A stretch of 7,584 bases of DNA. It comes from Methanobacteriota archaeon (GTDB lineage: Archaea; JAADCQ01; Methanopyri; Methanopyrales; Methanopyraceae). The notes under the pieces are model-generated. The model ran no database searches, was not told the origin of the DNA, and saw nothing but the letters and a program-made list of their open reading frames with translations. The translations under genes were made by a program, and so were the position numbers. Location of the stretch: contig JAMOPO010000048.1 in the NCBI GenBank assembly GCA_027064425.1, positions 1 to 7,584 on the forward strand. The letters are read 5' to 3'. Shown here one piece after another: positions 1 to 5,646 of this stretch (the stretch's first letter is position 1; every line of letters starts with the position of its first letter).

Positions 1-636
1 CACCCCCACCCGACCGCGCACCCGGACGTCCCGCGCGTCCGAGCAGGGGAAGCGGAACCGGCGCACGCCCTCGAAGGTCACCCTGGTCCTACCGCCCTCC
101 CGCCGCAGCCGACCCACGAGCCACCCGTCCGCCCGCAGTCCCCGCACGAAGTCCTCGAAGGTCTCCCCGCGCTCCTCCCGGTGCTCGAGCACGCTCTCCA
201 GCGAGCCCGCGTCCGCCGCCGTCCGCGAGAGGTTCCAGCTGAAGGCGATCGAGAGCTCGGGGCCCTCGCCCTCCGGGAGCACGCGGAGGAACTTCCCGTG
301 GAAGGGGCGCGTCGGGTGCACGCCCACCCACGTCTCCTCCCCGCACCCCCGCAGGTCCTCCGCCGCGCGCACGGCGTCCAGCGGGTCCGCCACCTCCGTC
401 GTCCCCGCGCCCCACAGCAGGAGCACCCGGCGCGGGCCCGGGTCCAGCTCCCGCAGGGCCGCGACGAGGTCGCTCGCCGGCAGGCCGCTCCCCACGCGCC
501 TCGAGAACGCGCACGCGAGCGCGATCGAGTACTCGCCCACCTCCCCCGCGAACTCCTCCAGCCGCTCCGTCAGCCACTCCTCCAGCTCGTCCGCCGGGAC
601 GACCCGCAACCGACGCCCCCCGAGCGCGCCACTCAC
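1..636 (-). CDS. PLD-like (HxK) domain protein, N-terminal part, truncated by window edge
   Basis: This minus-strand frame is open from GTG at 636 to the window edge (212 residues) and an in-frame TAA lies upstream of the start. An acidic N-terminus with ELEEWLTERLEEFAGE (about residues 17-32) precedes alternating strands and helices, including RRVLLLWGAGTTEVADPLDAV. Then comes WVGVHPTRPFHGKFLRVL with H113-x-K115, followed by SIAFSWNLSRTA with N135. The order HxK, short linker, hydrophobic strand, S-x-N-L-(S/T) is what PLD-superfamily proteins of the NgoFVII/helicase-associated type show (known of the family). The usual GSxN is altered to FSWN here. PLD-like proteins of this group are often DNA nucleases in restriction or defence systems; that role is inference. 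A second HxK motif, if any, would lie beyond the edge. There is no clear SD next to the GTG, so the start is moderately sure. The base composition resembles its neighbours. Confidence 0.72.
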   Translation of the reverse strand, partial: MSGALGGRRLRVVPADELEEWLTERLEEFAGEVGEYSIALACAFSRRVGSGLPASDLVAALRELDPGPRRVLLLWGAGTTEVADPLDAVRAAEDLRGCGEETWVGVHPTRPFHGKFLRVLPEGEGPELSIAFSWNLSRTAADAGSLESVLEHREERGETFEDFVRGLRADGWLVGRLRREGGRTRVTFEGVRRFRFPCSDARDVRVRGRVGV

Positions 637-674
637 CGAACCCGTGAATTGCGTTCCGGAGCGGTCACCCGCCG

Positions 675-697
675 ATCGTTACGACCTAGATAACGGA
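675..697. promoter_or_regulatory. Operator-like element, copy 1 (upstream of the PLD-like gene)
   Basis: A perfect arm ATCGTTACGA (675-684) is followed 12 bp later by a degenerate partner that keeps TAACG (691-695). The element starts 38 bp upstream of the GTG at 636 and contains a minus-strand TATA-like TTATCTAG. It belongs to the same family as the elements at 892-914 and 7555-7577. A transcription-factor site is inferred from the palindrome and its position. Confidence 0.5.
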
Positions 698-706
698 GCC
701 CGATCA

Positions 707-724
707 GGAAACCGAAGGGTTTCC
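707..724. other. Stable hairpin with GAAG loop
   Basis: GGAAACC (707-713), loop GAAG (714-717) and GGTTTCC (718-724) form a perfect 7-bp stem with a tetraloop. A competing, wider pairing TCAGGAA (704-710) with TTCCTGA (726-732) shares the left arm, so two alternative folds exist. It lies upstream of both flanking genes, so it is not an obvious terminator for either. A structured RNA leader or protein-binding site is possible. Confidence 0.45.
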
Positions 725-891
725 CTTCCTGACGAAGAGCCCGGCCCGGACGGGTTCCACAGTGCAAAGACGGGTCACCGGTGGATCACCGCCCGATCAG
801 CCCAGCAATCAACTTATGCGATGAGCTCGCCGGGCGAGTGTGGAGAAGCGCGCGGCGCGGGAGCGCCCTCCGCCCCCCCCACGGCCGCCGA

Positions 892-914
892 ATCGTTACG
901 ATACTCGTAACGAT
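892..914. promoter_or_regulatory. Operator-like palindrome, copy 2 (best copy)
   Basis: ATCGTTACGA (892-901), spacer TAC, TCGTAACGAT (905-914): the two 10-bp arms are perfect inverted repeats. Each arm itself contains the 9-bp near-palindrome TCGTWACGA, with centres 12 bp apart. The element lies 71 bp upstream of the TATA-like box of the 1030 ORF, in the region shared with the divergent PLD-like gene. This looks like a dimer-of-dimers binding site; no regulator is encoded in the window. Confidence 0.6.
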
Positions 915-985
915 CCCGACCGTGCTTCCGCAGACCGCCGGGGTCCGAAGTGGCGCGGGGTCGGTCGCCCGGCCCGTGCGAAGCG

Positions 986-1026
986 CTTATGGCCCTGTGA
1001 GGGGCTCGGCGGCTGCGAGGAGGTGA
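986..1026 (+). promoter_or_regulatory. Core promoter and strong Shine-Dalgarno for the 1030 ORF
   Basis: A TATA-like CTTATG (986-991) lies about 26 bp before the expected start of transcription near 1014. AGGAGGTGA (1018-1026) follows and gives nine consecutive matches to the expected archaeal anti-SD. From the GGAGG core the spacing to GTG at 1030 is 6 bases. This is the strongest SD in the window and fixes the start of the short ORF. Confidence 0.6.
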
Positions 1027-1029
1027 CGG

Positions 1030-1170
1030 GTGTTGGCGGCCCGCAAGATCGACTCCTGGTTCCCCGTGGCGGACGTTTACCGGGAGTGCGAGCGTGAGCT
1101 GGGGGTCGCCGGTCGAGATTCTGCCCTAGTTCAGACCGATCGCGCTAGCTCAGGTGATGACTCCCGCTGA
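1030..1170 (+). pseudogene. Probable 5' remnant of a gene (46-codon ORF)
   Basis: Starting at GTG 1030 after a perfect SD, the frame reads MLAARKIDSWFPVADVYREC and continues ERELGV, then degenerates into GRDSALVQTDRASSGDDSR and stops at TGA 1168-1170. The first 26-27 residues look like a real soluble N-terminus (amphipathic helix, Trp, acidic/basic balance); the rest reads like random translation. Neither other plus-strand frame continues the protein: both meet stops soon after. I infer a gene whose body was lost to a rearrangement near 1110-1130, where the local base composition also becomes more AT-rich. A genuine small protein is the alternative. I do not recognise the family. Confidence 0.45.
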
Positions 1171-1208
1171 GCCTCTCTCCAAGAAGTGCGGAGGATCTCC
1201 GGCTCAGC
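1166..1208 (-). terminator. Stem-loop at the 3' end of the 1204-1818 gene
   Basis: GCTGAGCC (1166-1173) and GGCTCAGC (1201-1208) are perfect 8-bp inverted repeats, with an inner CTCC/GGAG pairing around AAGAAGTGC. The right arm contains the TGA stop of the minus-strand gene (1204-1206). A third copy, GCTCAG at 1148-1153, can pair with the left arm instead, so two folds compete. There is no T-run, so termination is inferred from position only. Confidence 0.4.
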
Positions 1209-1818
1209 CAACATCACGGTTGGAGTCGTCCCTTAACCATCGCTCGAGCTCAAGTCGCGCATCCGGCACCCAATGTTTGCCGTCTCGGGACCGACGGTAC
1301 AGCAGCCTGCGGAGCACTCGCTCGGCGAACCAGGCCTCCCAGGGGCCGAGGATGACGCGCGTGAACTTGGGCGCTCGGTCGAGGAGGTCGCGGAGCTGGG
1401 GAAGTCCTGCGGGCTCGAGGTCGAAGGCGAGGGCGAGGGTTCGAGCCACGAGCCCCCGCACGTTCTCGACCCTGGGCGCCTCCCGCACGATCCGCTCGAG
1501 CGCGGCCCGGAGGTGCCGCACCGCGAGTCGGGCGAGGTCAAGCACGGTCCTCCTCGACTGCTCGGCGAGCCACTCGACGAACTCGACGCTGGGGTTGGAC
1601 TTGCCCAGGTAGATCAGCCTGGGGTGCCGGCGCCCCGGAGTCCGCTTGAAGTACGCCACGTAGTACGGCCCGTACGTCCTCCCACCCACCTTCCGGTACG
1701 TCTCCCGCAGCTTCGGCTTGACCTGCCGCCGGTACGCCTCGCGCAGCACGCGGAGGCACCGAATCCGCTCCACCGGGTCCGCCGGCAGCGGAGCCCCCCA
1801 CCAGGACACGCCCGCCAC
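1204..1818 (-). CDS. Uncharacterised basic protein with DUF6788-like core
   Basis: This is a minus-strand frame of 204 codons from GTG at 1818, or 229 from GTG at 1893. I prefer 1818. A TATA-like CTTTTA (minus, 1863-1858) followed by AAGGGGGGCGAG (1842-1831) sits just upstream of it, whereas 1893 has no SD. The N-terminal helical part (VERIRCLRVLREAYRRQ) leads into KLRETYRKVGGRTYGPYYVAYFKRTPG...RLIYLGK. That pattern of a GPYY turn, two strands and a YLGK end resembles DUF6788-type domains, but lacks the cysteines those often carry. The C-terminal half is arginine-rich helix (VLDLARLAVRHLRAALERIV...) with a final WEAWFAERVLRRLLYRR. The basic character suggests nucleic-acid binding. The domain assignment is from memory of the motif and only tentative. 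It faces the 1030 remnant tail to tail, so both may belong to one disrupted accessory island. Confidence 0.68.
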   Translation of the reverse strand: MAGVSWWGAPLPADPVERIRCLRVLREAYRRQVKPKLRETYRKVGGRTYGPYYVAYFKRTPGRRHPRLIYLGKSNPSVEFVEWLAEQSRRTVLDLARLAVRHLRAALERIVREAPRVENVRGLVARTLALAFDLEPAGLPQLRDLLDRAPKFTRVILGPWEAWFAERVLRRLLYRRSRDGKHWVPDARLELERWLRDDSNRDVG

Positions 1819-1841
1819 CCCGAGCCAGCACTCGCCCCCCT

Positions 1842-2383
1842 TGTAACCGGGCGCAGGTAAAAGCGTTCCGATGCCCGCCGGCCCCACCCTCACGACCGGT
1901 ATCTGACCGCGTCCGAGGGGGAGCCGGCCCCCTTCCTCCCCTTGTAATCGCGCGTCGGGAGCCGCGAACGAGGCCGTCCGCGGGGTCGCGAGCGAAAGGC
2001 CGCCCGTGCGCCGGTCCGGCCCCTTCGACCTGATTACAATGGGACTGGGGTGACGAGGGGTTCCGGCGCCCCGGAGTCACCGCCTCGGCGGCTGCGACCG
2101 TGAGGCCCGCCGCCCCGGGCGGTGACCTCACTTCACTGGGACAATGCTCTCATCGTGGTCGCACGACTATGCATATGCAGTGCATCAATGATGTGACGAT
2201 GATGACACCGCTCTGGAACAACGATGCGTCAACGGTACTAGGACCGCCGGGCGTCACCCGGGAGTCCTCGGGCGCTGTAAGCCCCTCGAGCTGCCGTGAG
2301 GACGCTCGTCCCCGGGCGATCTCGGCGCCTAAGCGGGAACGGCGCGGCCCTCGCCCGCTCGGCTCCTCGCCTCGCGATTACAA
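1842..2383. repeat. Four dispersed GRTTACAA boxes in inverted orientation
   Basis: On the minus strand, GGTTACAAGGGG lies at about 1850-1839 and CGCGATTACAAGGGG at about 1952-1938. On the plus strand, GATTACAA lies at 2032-2039 and CGCGATTACAA at 2373-2383. The first two share about 18 of 21 positions, and the outer pair 1942-1952 and 2373-2383 is an exact 11-bp inverted repeat. The two left boxes point left and the two right boxes point right, bracketing the AT-rich island at 2140-2240. The leftmost box overlaps the likely promoter/SD of the 1204-1818 gene. The role is unknown: promoter-proximal operator, origin box or element terminus are all possible. Confidence 0.45.
2049..2131. other. 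Two tandem strong stem-loops, candidate structured RNA
   Basis: Hairpin A pairs GGTGAC (2049-2054) with GTCACC (2076-2081), and GGGG (2057-2060) with CCCC (2069-2072), across a small internal loop. Hairpin B pairs GTGAGGCCCGCC (2100-2111) with GGGCGG (2117-2122) and CCTCAC (2126-2131): 12 bp with a 3-base bulge and a 5-base loop. Two extended stems with internal loops next to each other are more than GC content alone would suggest. I recognise no known RNA family (no RNase P, SRP or riboswitch signature). Confidence 0.35.
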
Positions 2384-2441
2384 AACAAGGGCGGACCCGA
2401 GGAGGGAGGGCGGTCGCATTGTTCCGAGTACCGTGACGATT

Positions 2442-2467
2442 CTCCTCAAGGAAAAGAGTTGAAGGAG
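2442..2467 (-). terminator. Terminator-like hairpin after the secreted-protein pair
   Basis: On the minus strand the arms CTCCT and AGGAG extend by CAA/TTG with one bulge, and the loop carries CTCTTTTCC. It begins 5 bases past the TGA of the 2472-3134 gene. The hairpin plus T-rich tract right after the stop fits an archaeal termination site. Confidence 0.4.
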
Positions 2468-2471
2468 CCGG

Positions 2472-3134
2472 TCAGCGCCTCCCGCCGCGCCTACGGCGGG
2501 GGACGGGGACGGGCGGTCCGGGGATGGTCCGACCCGGCCTTCCGCCATCGCGCTCCCAGTCGTGAGCCGCCCAGTCCGAGTACTCGTACCGGACGTCACC
2601 GCGGCGCCAGACCACGCTCACCACCGACTCCCGCGCCACCTCGAACGGCAGCTCCAGCTCGACAGGCGCCCGGTAACGCTCCACCCGAACCCTCCGACCC
2701 TCCAGCACACTCGCCCCCTCAGGCAAGGAACCACCCTCCAGGAACGTCGAACCCTCCCTCACGAGCACACCACGACGGTCGGGCCTCAGCAGGAGCACGT
2801 CCGCACCCACCGGGCCCTCGACCCTGAGCACTCCCTCCGACCACCGGACCCGGGCCTCGTCCAGCCCCCGGAGCAGGCCACCGAACCGCCCCGGCGCGTC
2901 CCCCGAGGCCACCTCGACCCACCGACCACCGCGACGCTCGAACACCGCGCCTTCCTCGATCCCGGGCGCCCGCAGGACCAGCCGCTTCACCTCGGGCACG
3001 TCCGAGCACGCCCCGAGGTCAACCCACCGGTCGAGCTCCCGCTCCAGGAACGCCCGATCCGCCTCGAGGTCACCGAGCGGCGCGCACTCACCGGGCGCCG
3101 GGAGGAGCAGGAGGGTGAGGGCGGGGAGGAGCAC
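2472..3134 (-). CDS. Probable exported protein, second of a secreted pair
   Basis: This protein has 220 residues. GTG at 3134 directly follows the TAA of the upstream gene (TAAGTG, same frame), with GGGGGGCGAG in the upstream gene as SD. The N-terminus MLLPALTLLLLPAPGECA is a short hydrophobic segment lacking an N-terminal positive charge. It fits a signal peptide or an internal membrane segment if the stop is read through. The mature part begins with an acidic helix (LEADRAFLERELDRWVDL), followed by strand-rich sequence with a module GSTFLEGGSLPEGASVLEG that resembles the C-terminal module of the partner. The tail is Pro/Arg-rich (IPGPPVPVPRRRRGGRR). No catalytic motif is visible. It is presumably co-transcribed and translationally coupled with the upstream gene. 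I do not recognise the family; a lineage-specific cell-surface protein is likely. Confidence 0.75.
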   Translation of the reverse strand: MLLPALTLLLLPAPGECAPLGDLEADRAFLERELDRWVDLGACSDVPEVKRLVLRAPGIEEGAVFERRGGRWVEVASGDAPGRFGGLLRGLDEARVRWSEGVLRVEGPVGADVLLLRPDRRGVLVREGSTFLEGGSLPEGASVLEGRRVRVERYRAPVELELPFEVARESVVSVVWRRGDVRYEYSDWAAHDWERDGGRPGRTIPGPPVPVPRRRRGGRR

Positions 3135-4379
3135 TTAGCTCGCCCCCCGCGCGACCCGGGCCAGCACGTCCAGCACGCGCTGGCCCTCGACCACGACCAC
3201 CCGCTCACGCTCCACCGTCCCCGCGTCCACGATCACGAACGCACGGCCGCTCGGCAGCGTCCCCGACTCCAGCACCGAGCCGCCGTTCACACGCACGCTC
3301 GCCACCGTCCCGTCCAGGATCAGGCCCAGCAGCACGCGGCCGCGACCCGACAGCGCGATCCTCGCCCGATCGCCCTCGACCCTCCACGACACGCGCACGC
3401 CGCTCGCACGACCGCTCGAGACCCTCAGCGGGAGCCGGACCCGATCCCGCACCTCGAACGCCACCCGCGCCGGCTGTCGCAGGAACACGCTCACGAACTC
3501 CGGATCACCCTGGAGCCCCACCGCGACCACGCCCTGGTGCTCGCTCACACCATCCACGCGCTCGAGGCTGAGCCGACCGTCCCTCCTGACCAGGCACTCC
3601 ACCTCGTACCGGACACCCGGCCCCGGCACCCAGAAGCTCACGCGCTCGCCATCCAGCCGGTAGCTCGCGGGCCGGCGAACCTCAACCTGCAGGGTCACCG
3701 GGACCGGCGGCTCTGAGAGGAGCACCCGCCGCGCGACCAACAGCTTGCCCGGAGACCGGTCCGCGGTCACCGTCAGGACCAGCTCGAGCGCGTCCCCGGG
3801 CTTGAGTCGGGCGTAGGGCGAGTGGTAGCTGCCCGCGTTCGAGCCCGTGAGGTCGGCGCGGACGAACGTGGAGCCGCGGAGGGTGAAGGGCTGTAGGCTC
3901 ACCTCCCGGTCACCGAGCCTCACGCTCACGCGCTGCTCGAGCGTGCGGTCCGGGAGCGCCAGCCGCGTCCAGTTCAGGTAGGTCACGCGGACGAGGGCCG
4001 GGTGCTGACCCTCGTTGCGCACGCGCAGGACGACGCGGTAGGCGTTCCCGTCCCTGGTTACCTGACGCTCCACGCGCACGGGCTCGAGGAGGCGCGAGAG
4101 CTCCGGCGCGTGCGCGTCCACGCTCACCGTCGCGACCCGCGTGAAGCCGGTCGCGAGCCCCTGCCCGGTCACTGGAGTCCCGGCCACGCCGCCTCGCACG
4201 GTGTACGCGGCGGGCCGCCCGCGAGGTGGAGCGTAGTACACGCTCGCGAGCCAGCGCCCGTCGCTCCCGGGGGAGAACCGGACGAGCGCTTTCCCCGCGC
4301 CCAGCGTCGGGTCCACCGGTAGGTCGGCGGCGTGGGCCGGTGCCGTCAGGCAGAGCAGCAGGCACGCCAGGGCGATCAA
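3135..4379 (-). CDS. Probable secreted beta-rich surface protein
   Basis: This protein has 414 residues and a TTG start at 4379. No other in-frame start lies just upstream, and weak SD-like purines (CAGGGAG, AGGTGACC) precede it. The N-terminus MIALACLLLCLTAPAHAADL is a signal peptide with a good AHA|AD type-I cleavage site after residue 17. The mature chain is almost all predicted beta strand, with regularly spaced Val/Leu/Arg (for example VRVERQVTRDGNAYRVVLRVRNEG). This suggests several immunoglobulin-like or beta-sandwich domains. No C-terminal membrane anchor is seen. A segment near the end, GGSVLESGTLPSGRAFVIV, resembles a module of the downstream protein. Extracellular location is well supported; binding or surface-structure function is inference. 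The gene is divergent from the 4536 gene, with a shared intergenic region of about 150 bp. Confidence 0.8.
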   Translation of the reverse strand: MIALACLLLCLTAPAHAADLPVDPTLGAGKALVRFSPGSDGRWLASVYYAPPRGRPAAYTVRGGVAGTPVTGQGLATGFTRVATVSVDAHAPELSRLLEPVRVERQVTRDGNAYRVVLRVRNEGQHPALVRVTYLNWTRLALPDRTLEQRVSVRLGDREVSLQPFTLRGSTFVRADLTGSNAGSYHSPYARLKPGDALELVLTVTADRSPGKLLVARRVLLSEPPVPVTLQVEVRRPASYRLDGERVSFWVPGPGVRYEVECLVRRDGRLSLERVDGVSEHQGVVAVGLQGDPEFVSVFLRQPARVAFEVRDRVRLPLRVSSGRASGVRVSWRVEGDRARIALSGRGRVLLGLILDGTVASVRVNGGSVLESGTLPSGRAFVIVDAGTVERERVVVVEGQRVLDVLARVARGAS

Positions 4380-4535
4380 CTCGGGCTCCCTGGGGTCACC
4401 TGGCGGGTCGGTGGATCAGCCTGCCGCTCCCGGGCGCGGTGGTCGGTGGCTGGCCTTCTGGAATCGGGCTGTTGTGATCGGGAAACGTCGCTGGGAAAAC
4501 CCAAATCGCAGACGTGAACTGGAAGGCACGTGGGC

Positions 4536-5054
4536 ATGCGGGGTGGTCGGGTGCTTGGGGGGTCCCCGTTGTTCCTGGCGCGCGTGCACACGGAGCCGGT
4601 GCGGGTGGAGGTGTACGGTAGGATGCCGGCCGAGGCCTGGCTGGTGCTGGAGACGGTGCTCCAGGCGCTGGAGCCGGGGCTGGACCGTCTGCTCGGGGTT
4701 GAGCTGACCCCGGCGAGCCTGCTGCTGGAGCCGGTGGCGGAGGATCCGGTCGTGCTCCTGTTGGACGAGACCCGGGCGGAGGTCGTCGCCGAGGGGGCGC
4801 GGCGCGCGCTGGGTGGTGGTCCTCGGGTGCGGCTGTCGGACGGGAGCGACGCCGGGTGGGTGGTGGAGGGGCTGCCGTCGTCGGGGCCCGGGTTCGTCAC
4901 GAGCCGGCTGGACGTGCTGGGGCGGGACTGGTGCGTTCTCGGGGCGGGTACCGCGCTGGTCTCGGGGGAGAGCGTGGGTGACGTTCTAAGGCGCGTGAGG
5001 CCGGGTGAGGTGTGGGCCTGGGACGCGTTCGTGCGCTCCTGGGTGGGACCGTGA
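4536..5054 (+). CDS. Uncharacterised soluble protein
   Basis: This protein has 172 residues from ATG 4536. GTG at 4530 is the alternative start. GGAAGG (4521-4526) spaces better to the ATG (9 bases) than to the GTG (3 bases), hence the choice. A TATA-like A-rich stretch (AAAACCCAAATC, 4496-4507) lies at about the right distance. The sequence alternates helix and strand: VRVEVYGRMPAEAWLVLETVL (residues 23-42), PVVLLLDETRAEVVAEGARRAL (71-92), then RDWCVLGAGTALVSGESVGDVLRRV. The final part holds several Trp residues (EVWAWDAFVRSW). There is no signal peptide or membrane helix and no recognised motif. It is probably the first gene of the plus-strand group, but the 115-bp gap and hairpin before the next gene suggest separate transcription. 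Confidence 0.7.
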   Translation: MRGGRVLGGSPLFLARVHTEPVRVEVYGRMPAEAWLVLETVLQALEPGLDRLLGVELTPASLLLEPVAEDPVVLLLDETRAEVVAEGARRALGGGPRVRLSDGSDAGWVVEGLPSSGPGFVTSRLDVLGRDWCVLGAGTALVSGESVGDVLRRVRPGEVWAWDAFVRSWVGP

Positions 5055-5066
5055 CGGCGATGACGA

Positions 5067-5081
5067 GTACGGGGCCCGTAC
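5067..5081 (+). terminator. Possible terminator hairpin after the 4536 gene
   Basis: GTACGGG (5067-5073), a single G, and CCCGTAC (5075-5081) form a 7-bp perfect inverted repeat 12 bases after the TGA at 5052-5054. No T-run follows. A tandem GGTGATC repeat comes directly after (about 5083-5096). It could equally be a protein-binding palindrome for the next gene. Confidence 0.3.
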
Positions 5082-5169
5082 GGGTGATCGGTGATCGGAC
5101 ATCCGCCTGCCGAGCCGTCCCGGGCCGCGTAAACGCTATCCCTGTGATGTTCCGAAACGGGGAGGCCCG

Positions 5170-5646
5170 GTGACGTGGCTGCTGGTGGCGCTGGCCGCGC
5201 TGGCCTGGGTGGGGCTGGCCATCTTCGAGGCGCTCTCCCAGCTCATGGTGGAGGGCCTCACCTGGGACTGGGCCACGGCGGCGCTCGCCCTGGTGACGAT
5301 GACCCTGGTCTGCTCCTTCTCGGTGCTCCGGCTCTGCCTGGTGGGGCCGGGGGTGAACCTGGGGACGGTCACCTCGGTCCTGAACCTGGGGGTCGGGCTC
5401 GGCCTGTGGTTCATCCTGCTGTCGCACGGCTGGGCGAGGTTCAAGCAGGCCCTCGTCGCGTGGCGCTTCGTCCGGCTCACCTGCCTGCTGGCGATCCCGC
5501 CGTACGCCGCCTGGTACCTGTTCGTGACGGTCCGTAGGCTGAGGGACTGGTGGTACCGGCCCGACCCCGAGGACGTGGAGGCGGCCGAGGCCCTGCTCCG
5601 GGGGGCGGAGGAGGCTTGGAGGATGCGGGCCGGAAGGCGTTCCTGA
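5170..5646 (+). CDS. Four-helix integral membrane protein
   Basis: This protein has 158 residues; GTG 5170 is preceded by GGGGAGG (5159-5165), a good SD. Four hydrophobic stretches are visible at about residues 3-25, 34-56, 62-84 and 100-121. An amphipathic linker (HGWARFKQALVAWRF) joins the last two. The C-terminus is a charged cytoplasmic tail (VRRLRDWWYRPDPEDVEAAEALLRGAEEAW). The cluster of Arg after helix 4 places the tail inside by the positive-inside rule. No transporter or enzyme motif is recognised. Its 3' end overlaps the next gene by 31 bases in another frame, so the two are translationally coupled and probably act together. A TATA-like GTAAACGC lies near 5129. Confidence 0.78.
   Translation: MTWLLVALAALAWVGLAIFEALSQLMVEGLTWDWATAALALVTMTLVCSFSVLRLCLVGPGVNLGTVTSVLNLGVGLGLWFILLSHGWARFKQALVAWRFVRLTCLLAIPPYAAWYLFVTVRRLRDWWYRPDPEDVEAAEALLRGAEEAWRMRAGRRS

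Larger units (their letters stand above)
637..1029. other. Intergenic region between divergent genes at 636 and 1030
   Basis: I see no credible coding region in these 393 bases; the open frames here have no protein-like composition. The region is less GC-rich than the genes, especially 640-820. It holds operator-like copy 1, a stable hairpin (707-724), a CTTATG TATA-like box (813-818), a short palindrome CTCGCCGGGCGAG (826-838), operator-like copy 2 (892-914) and the promoter of the 1030 ORF. The CTTATG at 813-818 is the same hexamer as the box in front of the 1030 ORF, so a transcript starting near 840 is possible, but I see no gene for it. Confidence 0.6.
1819..2471. other. Long non-coding stretch with structured and AT-rich segments
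   Basis: The open frames here are not protein-like, and I find no tRNA, rRNA or CRISPR pattern. Besides the GRTTACAA boxes, the stretch holds consecutive stem-loops at 2049-2081 and 2100-2131, smaller ones at 2153-2166 (TCGTG/CACGA) and 2169-2185 (ATGCA/TGCAT), and GTCCTC/GAGGAC (2264-2269/2298-2303) enclosing GGGC/GCCC. Positions 2140-2240 are about half A+T, the lowest GC in the window. A 14-mer, CTCGGCGGCTGCGA, at 2084-2097 is also present at 1005-1018. Confidence 0.5.

Noticed and set aside
1148-1185. tRNA-like D-arm (TAGCTCAGGTGA) or fluoride-riboswitch-like GGTGATG
   Set aside because: There is no anticodon stem, no TPsiC arm and no CTGATG partner segment; the pairing is explained by the GCTCAG/CTGAGC repeats.
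1273-1860. Plus-strand open frame opposite the 1204-1818 gene
   Set aside because: The low-complexity Pro/Gly/Glu translation and absence of an SD show it is the complement of the real minus-strand gene.
2199-2240. C/D-box guide RNA starting with ATGATGA at 2199-2205
   Set aside because: No CTGA D or D' box follows at guide-like spacing.
2100-2462. Plus-strand open frame of 120 codons in the non-coding stretch
   Set aside because: The translation is not protein-like, it starts inside a stable stem-loop, and there is no SD.
2562-3716. 384-codon plus-strand open frame, opposite the secreted-protein genes
   Set aside because: Its His/Arg/Pro-rich translation is typical antisense shadow of GC-rich genes; the minus-strand frames have signal peptides, SD and coherent composition.
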